Shown here: positions 1 through 8,644 of the stretch, piece by piece
Position numbering within the stretch: position 1 is the first letter of the stretch
Layout of the letters: every line of letters begins with the position of its first letter
NCBI GenBank assembly: GCA_023434535.1
Contig: JAEYSR010000003.1
Coordinates: 1 to 26,222, forward strand
Direction: 5' to 3'
Source: Actinomycetes bacterium
GTDB lineage: Bacteria > Actinomycetota > Acidimicrobiia > Acidimicrobiales > Microtrichaceae
DNA: 26,222 nt
Translations under genes and position numbers: made by a program
Notes under the pieces: model-generated
Seen by the model: the letters and a program-made list of their open reading frames with translations, nothing else
Databases searched by the model: none
Told to the model about the DNA's origin: nothing

Positions 1-1
1 C

Positions 2-3000
2 GTCTTCGTCGTCCGACGCTCGCCCGGCGACCCGCAGCCCGACGACGCGTCCTCGACCGACGGGACGCTCGCCCGGGACGGACGGGTCGAGACCCCCCGT
101 CGCACCCTGGCGACGGCCACGCGTCGGGCCCCCGTGCGGGGTGAGGCGTTCGCCGCGCTCACCGGGGATGCCAACCCGCTGCACCGCAGCGACCTGGTCG
201 CCCGCTTCGCCGGTCTGCCCGGCCGGATCGTCCACGGGATGTGGACGAGCGCCACCGCCCAGGAGGTGGTGGTCGCCGAGGTCCTCGACGGTCGGTCCGA
301 GAGGTTGACCGACTGGGACCTCCGGTTCCTGGACGTGGTCGAGCCGGGCGACGAGATCACCGTGACCGTCACCCGGGTGGCGGTCACCGGCGGACGACGG
401 GTGCTGGAGGTGGACGTCCGCTGCGGCGACCGGCCCGTCGCCGTCGGCGAGGCGACCGTGACCGGACCCCGCACCGCCTACGTCTTCCCGGGCCAGGGCA
501 TCCAGCACCGCGGCATGGGCGCCGCGACCCGCGAGCGGTCCGACGCCGCCCGGGAGGTGTGGGAGCGGGCGGAGCGCTACTGCCGGTCGGAGCTCGGCTT
601 CTCCCTCCTCGACGTGGTCGACCGCAACCCCACCGAGATCGAGGTGGAGATCGGCGACGGGCTCGGAGTGCTGCACCGCCACCCCGACGGCGTGCTGCAC
701 CTCACCCAGTTCACGCAGGTGTCGATGGCCACCCTGGCGGCGTCGCAGCTCGCCGAGCTCCGGGAGGCCGGGGTGTTCGACCCCGACGCCGTCCTGGCCG
801 GGCACTCCGTCGGCGAGTACAACGCGCTGGCGGCGATCGGCGGCGTCCTGCCCCTCGAGGCCGTCCTCGGCGTGGTGTGGGCCCGCGGCAGCGCCATGCA
901 CACGCTGGTGCCTCGCGACGAGGACGGCGCCTCGTCGTACCGACTGGCGGTGGTGCGGCCGCACCTGGCCCGGGGCGCCGACGGCGCCCCGCTCGACGCC
1001 GACGCGGCGTGCGCCCTCGTCGACGAGGTGGCGGCGACCACCGGCGAGCTGTGCGAGGTGGTGAACCACAACCTCCGGGGACGCCAGTACGCGGTGGCCG
1101 GCACGACAACTGCGCTGGCCGAGCTGTCCCGCCGTCTCGGCCCGGGCTCCACCCCGGGCCGGGCGCCCTACCTGGAGGTGCCCGGCATCGACGTGCCGTT
1201 CCACTCGCGGGCCCTCGCTCCGGGGGTCGCCGAGTTCCGCGACCACCTGGACCGCGCTCTGCCCACCGAGATCGACCCGGAGCGCCTGGTCGGGCGCTAC
1301 GTGCCGAACCTGTACCCGGTCACCTTCCGCCTGGACCGCGACTACGTGGAGGGCATCGCCGCAGCCTGCGACGGGCGGGCCTGCGCCGAGATCCTCGAGG
1401 ACTGGGACCACCTCGTCACCCAGCCCGGACGCCTGACCCGTCAGGTCGTCGTCGAGCTGCTGGCGTGGCAGTTCGCGTCACCGGTCCGCTGGATCGAGAC
1501 CACCGACGTGCTGCTCGGCGACCTCGACGCCGGTGGGCTCGGTGTCGAGCGCGTCGTCGAGGTGGGCGTCGGGTCCGCCCCGACCCTTGCGAACCTGACC
1601 AAGGCCGCGGTGGCCGCGTCCGGCCACGGGGCCGAGGTGCTGCACGTCGATCTCGACGAGTCCGTCGTGCTGGAGCGGACCGAGGACCCGGTGGTCGAGC
1701 CCGACGAACCCGCCGAGCCGGCGCCCGCCGAGGAGACACCCGCTGCTCCGCCTGCCGCCGGGGCCGCGGCGGCCCCGTCCGGTCCCGCGACCGAGGTCGC
1801 CGACGCACCGGTCGGACTGGCCGACGCCGTGCCGGCGCTGCTCGCGATGAGCGCCGGGCTCCGGATCGACCAGCTCGGCGACGACACCGTCGACCAGCTG
1901 GTCGACGGAGCGTCGTCCCGGCGCAACCAGGTCCTCATGGACCTCGGCAAGGAGCTCGGGATCGGCGCCGTCGACGGCGCACACGAGCTGCCGCTGTCGG
2001 AGCTGGTCGGGCGCCTCGGCGACCACGTCCGGTCCCACCGCCACCCGGGCCCCGTCCTGGCCGCGATGGTCGACTCGGGAGTCGCGGCGGCCGCCGGTCG
2101 CCTCGGGAGCTCGCCGGCACGGGTCGCCGAGTGCGTCCGGACCACGTGGGGGCTGGGCGACGGCTGGGTCGACCGGTGCCGCCTGGAGGTGGCGCTCGGG
2201 ACCCGTGACGGCACCAGCCGTCGCGGTGGCCCGTTGAGCACGCTCGACGCCACCCACGTCGACGGGCTGGTCGAGTCCGCCCTGGCGGCGGCCGCCGAGC
2301 GGATCGGCGTCACGCTGAGCCGACCGTCGGCGCAGTCCAGCGGCGCCACCGTCGACGGTGCCGTGGTGAACGCCGCGGTGCGTGGCGTCGCGGACGCCCT
2401 GACGGAGGCGGCGGGAGCGGCCCGGGCCGCGCTGGCCGCCAGCACGGGCATCGACCTGACCGACCCGTCGGACGCACCGGCTCGCTCCGTCGAGGTCGCC
2501 GAGGCCGACGACCGTGCTGCGGCGCGGCTGGCCGCCATGGACGCCGAGCACGGAACGGACCGCGCCGAGGAGGTGCGCCCGGTCTTCGATCCGTCGCGGG
2601 TCCAGGTCCTCTCGTCGGGCGTGGCGTGGGCCCGGGCGGACCTCGACCGCCTGGTCCACGACCCGCCGACGGATGCCGCCGAGCGCGAGGCCCTCGTGAC
2701 CCGCCTCGCTCGGTTCGCCGGCTCCGACGAGCGCTTCGACGCGTCGCTCCGGTGGTACCTGCGCACGGCCGCAGCCGGTGTGTTCCCGTCCGAGCCGATC
2801 GCGGACCTCGAGCGCGTCGCCGCCGGGCGCTCCGAGGACGACCCTCGCCTCGACGTCGCCGGGCTCACCGTGCTCGTGTCGGGCGCCTCACCGAGGTCCA
2901 TCGGCGAGCAGGTCGTGGGGGCGCTGCTCGGCTCCGGGGCCACGGTGGTCGCGTTGACCAGCGGGCTCTCCCCCGCGCGTCGACTGGCCTGGCGGGACCT

Positions 3001-5668
3001 GGAACGCCGCCACGCCGGCCCCGACGCCCGCCTGTTCGTGGCGCCGGCCAACCTGGCGTCGTTCCGCGACGTCGACGCCGTCGTCGAGTGGCTGGACCGG
3101 GAGGTGCCCGCCGACGCCACCGCCGCTCCCCACCCCGGGCGGCCCGACGTGGTCGTGCCCTTCGCCGCGCCCACCGTCCTCGGCGACGCCGCGGACGCCG
3201 GTCCCCGCCAGGAGGTCGAGCTGCGGGTGATGCTGCTCGGCGTCGAGCGCCTGGTCGCCCGCTGCGCGGAGGCCCGCCGGGACGGAGCGGCCCGGAACGG
3301 GTCGAGCAACGGCGTCCTCACCGCCGTGCTGCCCATGTCGCCCAACCACGGCATGTTCGGCGGCGACGGCGCCTACGGCCACGCCAAGGCCGGGCTCGAG
3401 GTGCTCGCCACGCGGCGTGGCGCCGAGGCGACCCGCTGGGGCGACTGGTGCCGGACCGTGGGCGTGGAGATCGGCTGGGTGCGCGGCACCGGACTGATGG
3501 GCGGCCACGACGACCTGGCGCCGCTGGTCGAGGAGCGCTTGGGCATCACCACGCACGACGTCGTGGACGTGGGCCGACGCATCGCGTCGCTGTGCGTCCC
3601 CGACCTCGATGCCGGGCCGGGCGACGTGCGCGTCGACCTGACCGGTGGCCTGGACGCCGTGGATCCCGCGGCCCTCGCCGAGCTGGTTCGCGGCGCGGGA
3701 GGGATCGACACGGACGACGGCGACCACTCGGACCACGCGGACGACACGGACGACACGGACGAACGACCGGTGGTCCTGCGGGCCCTGCCCCGACCCCGCG
3801 CCGCGACCCGGATCCCCGCCTCGGCGGTCACCGACGACCGACCGGCGGCCCGGATCGGCCTCGACGACATGGTCGTCCTGTGCGGCGTCGCCGAGGTCGG
3901 CCCGTGGGGCACCTCGGCCACTCGTGCCGACGCCGAGCGCCACCGCGTGCTGCCCGCCCGCACCGTGCTCGAGCTCGCGGTCCACTGCGGCCTCGTCGAG
4001 TGGGCGGCGTCGGGCGGCGGCGGTGCCTGGGTCGACGCGGAGAGCGGCGACGAGGTGGACGAGGCCGACGTGGCCGACCTCTACCGGGACGCCGTCACCG
4101 AGCGGTGCGGGATCCGACGCACCGAGGGGACCGTCGAGGCCGACATGCGTGTCTTCACGGAGCGACCCGTCGTGGTGTCGGTGAGCTCGGCCGAGGACGC
4201 CAAGGCCCTGGCCGCGGCCACGCCCGGCGCCACGGTCGACCCCGGCGGCGCCTCGACCGGCACGTGGAGCGTCACGATCCCGGCCGGCGCCGCCCTCTGG
4301 GCGTCGCACCAGGTCCCGCTCCCCCGCTCGGTGACCGCCCCGATCGCCGAGGGGATGGACCCGGCGGCGTTCGGCGTCCCCACCGAGATGGCGACGGCGA
4401 TCGACCCGATCGCGGCGTGGAACCTGGTGACGACCGCCGAGGCGTTCCGCGACGCCGGCACCGCTCCCGAGGAGCTGATCGACCACGTCGACGCCCCCCG
4501 GGTCGCATGCACCCAGGGCACCGGCATGGGAGGGATGGACAGCATCCGGACCATCCACCTGGCGCCCCGCCGACAGGTCCCGCACGCCAACGACGTGCTG
4601 CAGGAGGCCCTCGGCAACGTGCCGCCGGCCCACGCCGTGCAGTCGTTCGTCGGCGGCAGCGGCCCCATGATCCACCCGGTCGCGGCCTGCGCCACCGCTG
4701 GGGTGTCGCTCGAGCTGGCCGTGGACCTGGTGCGCAGCGGCCGCTCCGACGTGGTCGTCGGCGGCGGCTTCGACGACCTCGGACCGGAGGGCATCGTCGG
4801 CTTCGCCGAGATGTCGGCGACGGCGGACGACGCCCGCCTGGCGGAGATTGGCTACACCCCGCGGGAGATGTCGCGGCCGGGGGACCGCCACCGGGCCGGG
4901 TTCGTCGAGAGCCAGGGCGGCGGGACGTTCCTGGTGTGCCGGGGTTCGGTCGCCGCGGACCTGGGCCTGCCGGTCCGTGCGGTGGTGGTGTTCGCCGCCA
5001 GCCACGGCGACGGCCTCCAGACGTCCATCCCTGCCCCCGGGCCCGGCGCCCTGGGTTCGGTCGAGGGCGGGTCGGACTCGCCGCTCGGCCGGGCGCTCGA
5101 CGCCCACGGCCTGGTCGCCGACGACATCGGCGTGGTCTCCAAGCACGACACGTCGACGAGGGCCAACGACCCGAACGAGGCGTCGATCCACGAGCGCATC
5201 CAGGCCGCCCTCGGCCGCAGCGCCGGCAACCCCCTCCGGGTGGTCTCGCAGAAGGCCCTGACCGGGCACGCCAAGGGCGGCTCCGCGCTGTGGCAGATCG
5301 CCGGGCTGTGCGACGTCTTCGACGACGGCGTCGTGCCCGGCAACCCCAACCTCGACGCCGTCGACCCCGACGTGCAGCCGGGACCATCGCTGGTGGTCGA
5401 CGACCGCCCGCTGCGGCTCGTCCGGCCGCCCCGCGCCGCCCTGTTCACCAGCCTCGGGTTCGGCCACGTGTCGGTCGTCGGGGCGCTCGCCCACCCCGAC
5501 GTCTTCACCGACGCCGTCGTGGCCGAGCGGGGTGCGGCCGCCGCGCTCGACCACGCGGCACGGGCCACCGAGCGACGACGGGACCGCGACCGCCTGCGCC
5601 GGCGTGCGCTGCTCGGTCAGGCACCGGCCTTCCGTCGTCGTCGGCCGGTCGCCGGGACGGGATCGTGA
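2..5668 (+). CDS. fas: Type I fatty acid synthase, C-terminal part (DH-MPT-ACP-KR-KS), 5' end outside window
   Basis: The frame is open from base 2, so the gene enters from the left; 1888 residues are visible, against about 3000 for a whole actinobacterial FAS I. Domain order matches mycobacterial Fas. A hotdog/MaoC dehydratase end carries GDANPLH (about residues 55-61). The malonyl/palmitoyl transferase has FPGQG (about 162), the nucleophile motif GHSVGEY (about 267-273) and PFHSR (about 400). The ACP has DGASSRRNQ with the predicted phosphopantetheine Ser at about 638. The ketoreductase begins at LVSGASPRSIG (about 958), with Tyr1125 and Lys1129 as the YxxxK pair. The ketosynthase has Cys1563 in AACATAG, His1715 in KHDTS and His1756 in GHAKGG. 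All expected catalytic residues in these domains are present. It is a cytosolic megasynthase that elongates acyl-CoA with malonyl-CoA. Its stop overlaps the next gene, acpS, as in mycobacteria. An acidic repeat linker lies between KR and KS. Confidence 0.95.
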   Translation, partial: VFVVRRSPGDPQPDDASSTDGTLARDGRVETPRRTLATATRRAPVRGEAFAALTGDANPLHRSDLVARFAGLPGRIVHGMWTSATAQEVVVAEVLDGRSERLTDWDLRFLDVVEPGDEITVTVTRVAVTGGRRVLEVDVRCGDRPVAVGEATVTGPRTAYVFPGQGIQHRGMGAATRERSDAAREVWERAERYCRSELGFSLLDVVDRNPTEIEVEIGDGLGVLHRHPDGVLHLTQFTQVSMATLAASQLAELREAGVFDPDAVLAGHSVGEYNALAAIGGVLPLEAVLGVVWARGSAMHTLVPRDEDGASSYRLAVVRPHLARGADGAPLDADAACALVDEVAATTGELCEVVNHNLRGRQYAVAGTTTALAELSRRLGPGSTPGRAPYLEVPGIDVPFHSRALAPGVAEFRDHLDRALPTEIDPERLVGRYVPNLYPVTFRLDRDYVEGIAAACDGRACAEILEDWDHLVTQPGRLTRQVVVELLAWQFASPVRWIETTDVLLGDLDAGGLGVERVVEVGVGSAPTLANLTKAAVAASGHGAEVLHVDLDESVVLERTEDPVVEPDEPAEPAPAEETPAAPPAAGAAAAPSGPATEVADAPVGLADAVPALLAMSAGLRIDQLGDDTVDQLVDGASSRRNQVLMDLGKELGIGAVDGAHELPLSELVGRLGDHVRSHRHPGPVLAAMVDSGVAAAAGRLGSSPARVAECVRTTWGLGDGWVDRCRLEVALGTRDGTSRRGGPLSTLDATHVDGLVESALAAAAERIGVTLSRPSAQSSGATVDGAVVNAAVRGVADALTEAAGAARAALAASTGIDLTDPSDAPARSVEVAEADDRAAARLAAMDAEHGTDRAEEVRPVFDPSRVQVLSSGVAWARADLDRLVHDPPTDAAEREALVTRLARFAGSDERFDASLRWYLRTAAAGVFPSEPIADLERVAAGRSEDDPRLDVAGLTVLVSGASPRSIGEQVVGALLGSGATVVALTSGLSPARRLAWRDLERRHAGPDARLFVAPANLASFRDVDAVVEWLDREVPADATAAPHPGRPDVVVPFAAPTVLGDAADAGPRQEVELRVMLLGVERLVARCAEARRDGAARNGSSNGVLTAVLPMSPNHGMFGGDGAYGHAKAGLEVLATRRGAEATRWGDWCRTVGVEIGWVRGTGLMGGHDDLAPLVEERLGITTHDVVDVGRRIASLCVPDLDAGPGDVRVDLTGGLDAVDPAALAELVRGAGGIDTDDGDHSDHADDTDDTDERPVVLRALPRPRAATRIPASAVTDDRPAARIGLDDMVVLCGVAEVGPWGTSATRADAERHRVLPARTVLELAVHCGLVEWAASGGGGAWVDAESGDEVDEADVADLYRDAVTERCGIRRTEGTVEADMRVFTERPVVVSVSSAEDAKALAAATPGATVDPGGASTGTWSVTIPAGAALWASHQVPLPRSVTAPIAEGMDPAAFGVPTEMATAIDPIAAWNLVTTAEAFRDAGTAPEELIDHVDAPRVACTQGTGMGGMDSIRTIHLAPRRQVPHANDVLQEALGNVPPAHAVQSFVGGSGPMIHPVAACATAGVSLELAVDLVRSGRSDVVVGGGFDDLGPEGIVGFAEMSATADDARLAEIGYTPREMSRPGDRHRAGFVESQGGGTFLVCRGSVAADLGLPVRAVVVFAASHGDGLQTSIPAPGPGALGSVEGGSDSPLGRALDAHGLVADDIGVVSKHDTSTRANDPNEASIHERIQAALGRSAGNPLRVVSQKALTGHAKGGSALWQIAGLCDVFDDGVVPGNPNLDAVDPDVQPGPSLVVDDRPLRLVRPPRAALFTSLGFGHVSVVGALAHPDVFTDAVVAERGAAAALDHAARATERRRDRDRLRRRALLGQAPAFRRRRPVAGTGS
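3721..3763 (+). repeat. 9-bp tandem repeat encoding an acidic KR-KS linker
   Basis: Two exact copies of GGACGACAC (3739-3747 and 3748-3756) are followed by a partial copy and preceded by two degenerate copies. They encode successive tripeptides of the form H/D-S/A/T-D inside fas, between the ketoreductase and ketosynthase domains. It is probably a flexible, length-variable interdomain linker. Confidence 0.7.
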
Positions 5669-6129
5669 GCGGGTCGGGGGTCCTGGGCGTCGGCCTCGAC
5701 CTCGTCGACATCGACTCGTTCGCGGCCCAGCTCGGGATCTCGGGCTCGGCGATGGCGTCGGAGTCCTTCACCCACGCCGAGCTGGCCGAGGCGGACCAGG
5801 TCGGACGGGACCGGCCCGGCGACCCCCACGCCCGGCCACGTCGTCTGGCCGGGCGGTTCGCGGCCAAGGAGGCGTTCCTGAAGGCGTGGTCGGCGGCGCG
5901 CCTGGGTCGCGCTCCTGCGCTGGCGGACCTGCGGTGGTTGGACATCGAGGTTCTCAACGACCCGTGGGGACGGCCCTTCCTCCGACCGTCGGGCGCCACC
6001 GGGGCGGCGGTGCTCGAGTCGCTCGGCGCCGTCGAGGTCCACCTGTCGATCACCCACGACGGCCCGGTCGCCGCCGCCGTCGTCGTGCTGGCCGGCACTC
6101 CGGGCGAGTCGGGCCCGGACGCGCCGTGA
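5665..6129 (+). CDS. acpS: Holo-ACP synthase (AcpS-type 4'-phosphopantetheinyl transferase)
   Basis: A 154-residue protein that would transfer phosphopantetheine from CoA to the ACP serine of the upstream FAS I. The N-terminus has GVGLDLVDI with the Mg-binding Asp at about residue 12, and the second signature RFAAKEAFLKAW places the conserved Glu at about 69. Its length is typical of stand-alone AcpS. The GTG start is chosen because it forms a GTGA overlap with the fas stop and places the first motif directly at the N-terminus; the frame stays open upstream, but that stretch lies inside fas. The fas-acpS order is the one known from mycobacteria, and the coupling suggests that FAS and its activating enzyme are made in step. 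Confidence 0.93.
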   Translation: MSGSGVLGVGLDLVDIDSFAAQLGISGSAMASESFTHAELAEADQVGRDRPGDPHARPRRLAGRFAAKEAFLKAWSAARLGRAPALADLRWLDIEVLNDPWGRPFLRPSGATGAAVLESLGAVEVHLSITHDGPVAAAVVVLAGTPGESGPDAP

Positions 6130-7928
6130 GCGTCGTCGATCAGCCGTGCGGCCAGCCGGGGCTGGTCGTCGCCGTCCTCGTCGCGGTCGGCGACGTGGTG
6201 GACGCGGGCGACCCGCTCGTCGTCGTGGAGTCCATGAAGTGCGAGCACCGAGTCGTCGCGGACCGGGCGGGGCGGATCGACTGGCTGCCGACCGTGGGCA
6301 GCGTGCTGTCCGCCACCGACCCCGTGGTCTCGATGACGTGCCGGTCCACGCCGCGCCCACCGGCTCCGGCGGAGGTCGCCAACCTGTTCCTCGCGCACGG
6401 CGGCGAGCTCACGCCCCTGCCGCAGGACCCGGTGGACGGGCCGTGCGGCGTGACGGCAGGTGTCATGTCGCACCGCCTCGAACCGCACGAGAAGCCGGTG
6501 CGCAGGGCCTGGTTGTGCGGCGACGCCACCCGGAGCCTGGGCGCCGTCGCGGAGCCGGAGTGTCGCCGCATCATCGCCGCGATCGACCTGGCGGCGGCCG
6601 AGGGCATCCCGCTCGAGTGGGTGGCGGTGTCGAGCGGGGCGCGCATCTCCATGGACTCGGGCACCGAGAACATGGACTGGTGCGCCGCGGTCGTCCGTCG
6701 GCTCGTCGAGTTCACCCAGGACGGCGGCGAGGTGGTGATCGTGGTGGCCGGCGTGAACGTGGGCGCCCAGAGCTACTGGAACGCCGAGGCGACCATGCTC
6801 CTGCACTGCGCCGGCACGCTGGTGATGGTGGACGGCACGTCCATGGTGCTGACGGGCAGCCGGTCCCTCGCTCGCGCCGGCGGGGTGTCGGAGCGCTCCG
6901 ACCACGACCTGGGCGGCACCGGGGTGATGGCGCCGAACGGACAGGCCCACCACGTGGTCGCGGACCTGGACCGGGCCGTCTCCCTGGTCCTCGACCACCA
7001 CGCCCTGTGCGCGGCCGGGCCGGCCCACCCCCGGACCCGTGCCCGCACCGCCGACCGCGCCGACCGGGACGTCTCGACCGCCGAGTACCGGGGCGACGAC
7101 GACCACGGCTGGTCCCGCGTCGGCCAGATCCTCTGCCCGACGACGAACGGCCGTCGGACCCGTCCGTTCCACATCCGACCGGTCATGGCCGCCGTCGCCG
7201 ACACCGACGCGCCGCAGCTGGAGCGATGGGCCGACATGGACGGCGCCCGCGGCGCCGTGGTGTGGGACACGCGGATCGACGGCTGGGCCGTGACGATGAT
7301 CGGGATCGAGTCGACCCCGAGGGGCAGCGGCGACGACTGGGAGGCGGCGGGGACGCTGTACCCGATGGCGTCGCGCAAGGTCGCCCGCGCGCTGAACCGG
7401 GCCAGCGGCCGGCGGCCCGCCGTGGTGCTCGCCAACCTCGCCGGTTTCGACGGCAGTCGGACGTCGCTGCTGGACGGCCAGCTGGAGCACGGAGCCGAGC
7501 TGGCCCGGGCCGTCGTGAACTTCCGCGGTCCGCTCGTGGTGGTCGTCATCGGGCGCTTCCACGGCGGGGCGTACGTCGTCCTCAACCGGCAGCTGAACCC
7601 GGAGCTGACGATCGTCGCCCTCGACGGCACGCGGGTCTCGGTGATCGGCGGGTCCTCGGCCGCCGAGGTGGTGCTCGGGCGCGAGGTCCGGGCCGAGATG
7701 GAGCGGACGGGCAGCGACAGGGACTCGGCGGTGCGCGACGTCGCGCAGCGCTTCGACGAGGTGCACGGCGTGCACCGCGCGCTCGCCGTGGGGTCGGTGG
7801 ACCTGGTGGTCGCGCCGGCCGAGGTGCGCCGCGTCGTCAGCCGGCTGGTGGCGCCCGTGCCGGTCGGCGAGCTCAGCCCTGTGCGTCCAGCGCCACCGCT
7901 CGCAGGTAGGAGCGCAGCGCTCGCTTGA
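6126..7928 (+). CDS. Biotin carrier-carboxyltransferase fusion (acetyl/acyl-CoA carboxylase BCCP-CT)
   Basis: A 600-residue protein. Residues 1-70 form a biotinyl domain with the lysine motif ESMKCE (Lys38; most carriers have MKM). The rest is a two-lobe crotonase-fold carboxyltransferase. The N lobe has SSGARIS (about 168-174), AGVNVGA (about 208) and DLGGTGVMAPNG (about 260). The C lobe has AGTLYPMASRKVARAL (about 408), ANLAGF (about 435) and GRFHGGAYVV (about 475). These match, in order, motifs of the CT half of single-chain eukaryotic-type acetyl-CoA carboxylase better than those of PccB or AccD5, as judged from memory of the families. No biotin carboxylase domain is present, so that subunit must come from elsewhere. 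The GTG start overlaps the acpS stop by 4 bp, so fas, acpS and this gene form one operon. The expected role is malonyl-CoA supply. The last 56 bp overlap the convergent TetR gene. Confidence 0.85.
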   Translation: MSVVDQPCGQPGLVVAVLVAVGDVVDAGDPLVVVESMKCEHRVVADRAGRIDWLPTVGSVLSATDPVVSMTCRSTPRPPAPAEVANLFLAHGGELTPLPQDPVDGPCGVTAGVMSHRLEPHEKPVRRAWLCGDATRSLGAVAEPECRRIIAAIDLAAAEGIPLEWVAVSSGARISMDSGTENMDWCAAVVRRLVEFTQDGGEVVIVVAGVNVGAQSYWNAEATMLLHCAGTLVMVDGTSMVLTGSRSLARAGGVSERSDHDLGGTGVMAPNGQAHHVVADLDRAVSLVLDHHALCAAGPAHPRTRARTADRADRDVSTAEYRGDDDHGWSRVGQILCPTTNGRRTRPFHIRPVMAAVADTDAPQLERWADMDGARGAVVWDTRIDGWAVTMIGIESTPRGSGDDWEAAGTLYPMASRKVARALNRASGRRPAVVLANLAGFDGSRTSLLDGQLEHGAELARAVVNFRGPLVVVVIGRFHGGAYVVLNRQLNPELTIVALDGTRVSVIGGSSAAEVVLGREVRAEMERTGSDRDSAVRDVAQRFDEVHGVHRALAVGSVDLVVAPAEVRRVVSRLVAPVPVGELSPVRPAPPLAGRSAALA

Positions 7929-8514
7929 GCTCCCGCACCGTGACCGGGTGCGGCCGGTCGTCGTGGACCGAGAAGTGCAGGAGCGAGAAGCACATCTGCA
8001 CCACCACCTCGGCCACGGTCCGAGCCCGACGACGGGAGCCGGCGGGCAGCAGCCAGGCCACGAGCGGGACGATCTGGTCGGTGATGCGGGCGGTCTGCTC
8101 GGCGGCGAGCGACCGGGTGAGAGCGGTGGACTGCATGGCGAGCCACACGTGCCGACGCCCCGGCTCCGAGCGCCACAGGTCGGCCAGGTGGTCGATCAGG
8201 CGGTCGACGTCGACCTGCCAGTCCTCGTTCGGGAACTGGTCCGCGGCCCGACCCAGCGCTGCGACGATGGCGTCGGTGTCCTGGGCCGACAGCTCGCAGA
8301 TCAGCGCGTGCTTGTTCGGGAAGAACTGGTAGATCGACCCGATCGGGATGCCCGCGGCAGCCGCGAGCCCGTCGAAGGTGAAGCCGTCGACGCCGACCTC
8401 GGCGAGCTGCTCCCGACCGGTGCGCAGGATCAGGTCGAACCGCTCCCGGCCGCGGGCCTGGACCGGCCGGTGGCGGACCTTCAACTCGGGTTCGACGGCG
8501 CCGGGCACCCCCAC
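7873..8514 (-). CDS. TetR/AcrR-family transcriptional regulator
   Basis: About 213 residues from the chosen GTG start. The N-terminal helix-turn-helix spans about residues 26-75, with the typical TetR string GVDGFTFDGLAAAAGIPIG followed by SIYQFFPNK. The C-terminal ligand-binding domain is all-helical. The ligand cannot be read from the sequence. The frame is open upstream to a possible start at 8592, but that would add a low-complexity Arg/Ser-rich extension and place a TATA-like hexamer inside the gene. GTG at 8514 or 8508 gives a normal TetR length. The gene is divergent from the PhoD-like gene and convergent with the carboxylase operon, overlapping its last codons. It may repress itself and the divergent gene. 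Confidence 0.85.
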   Translation of the reverse strand: MGVPGAVEPELKVRHRPVQARGRERFDLILRTGREQLAEVGVDGFTFDGLAAAAGIPIGSIYQFFPNKHALICELSAQDTDAIVAALGRAADQFPNEDWQVDVDRLIDHLADLWRSEPGRRHVWLAMQSTALTRSLAAEQTARITDQIVPLVAWLLPAGSRRRARTVAEVVVQMCFSLLHFSVHDDRPHPVTVRELKRALRSYLRAVALDAQG

Positions 8515-8644
8515 AGCTTGCCCGCTCAGCGATATAGGGGTCGCGCTGCAGGAACTTTCGCGCTCTGCACCCGTAGATCGGCGACGGCGCAACCGGTACC
8601 TTCAGCGCGAGAAGCGGTACGGCGCGGTCGGAGGGCACGGGGCG
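8515..8644. promoter_or_regulatory. Divergent promoter region, tetR / PhoD-like gene
   Basis: A 130-bp gap between divergent starts. On the minus strand TATATC (8531-8536) is a plausible -10 about 16 bp before the tetR start. On the plus strand TACCTT (8597-8602) is a plausible -10 for the phosphatase gene. A GGAGGG ribosome site lies 9 bp before the ATG at 8645. CGCGCT-GCA-type direct repeats (8542-8550 and 8559-8569) lie between the two promoters and could be operator half-sites; this is weak. Confidence 0.35.

Noticed and set aside
2888..5554. 888-codon open frame on the minus strand opposite FAS
   Set aside because: It has low-complexity composition rich in Gly, Arg and Val with no recognisable motifs, as expected opposite a high-GC gene.
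2626..5664. Long + strand open frame running into acpS
   Set aside because: It overlaps the well-supported FAS frame and is an Arg/Pro/Gly-rich shadow. Only its end from 5665 onward is the real acpS.
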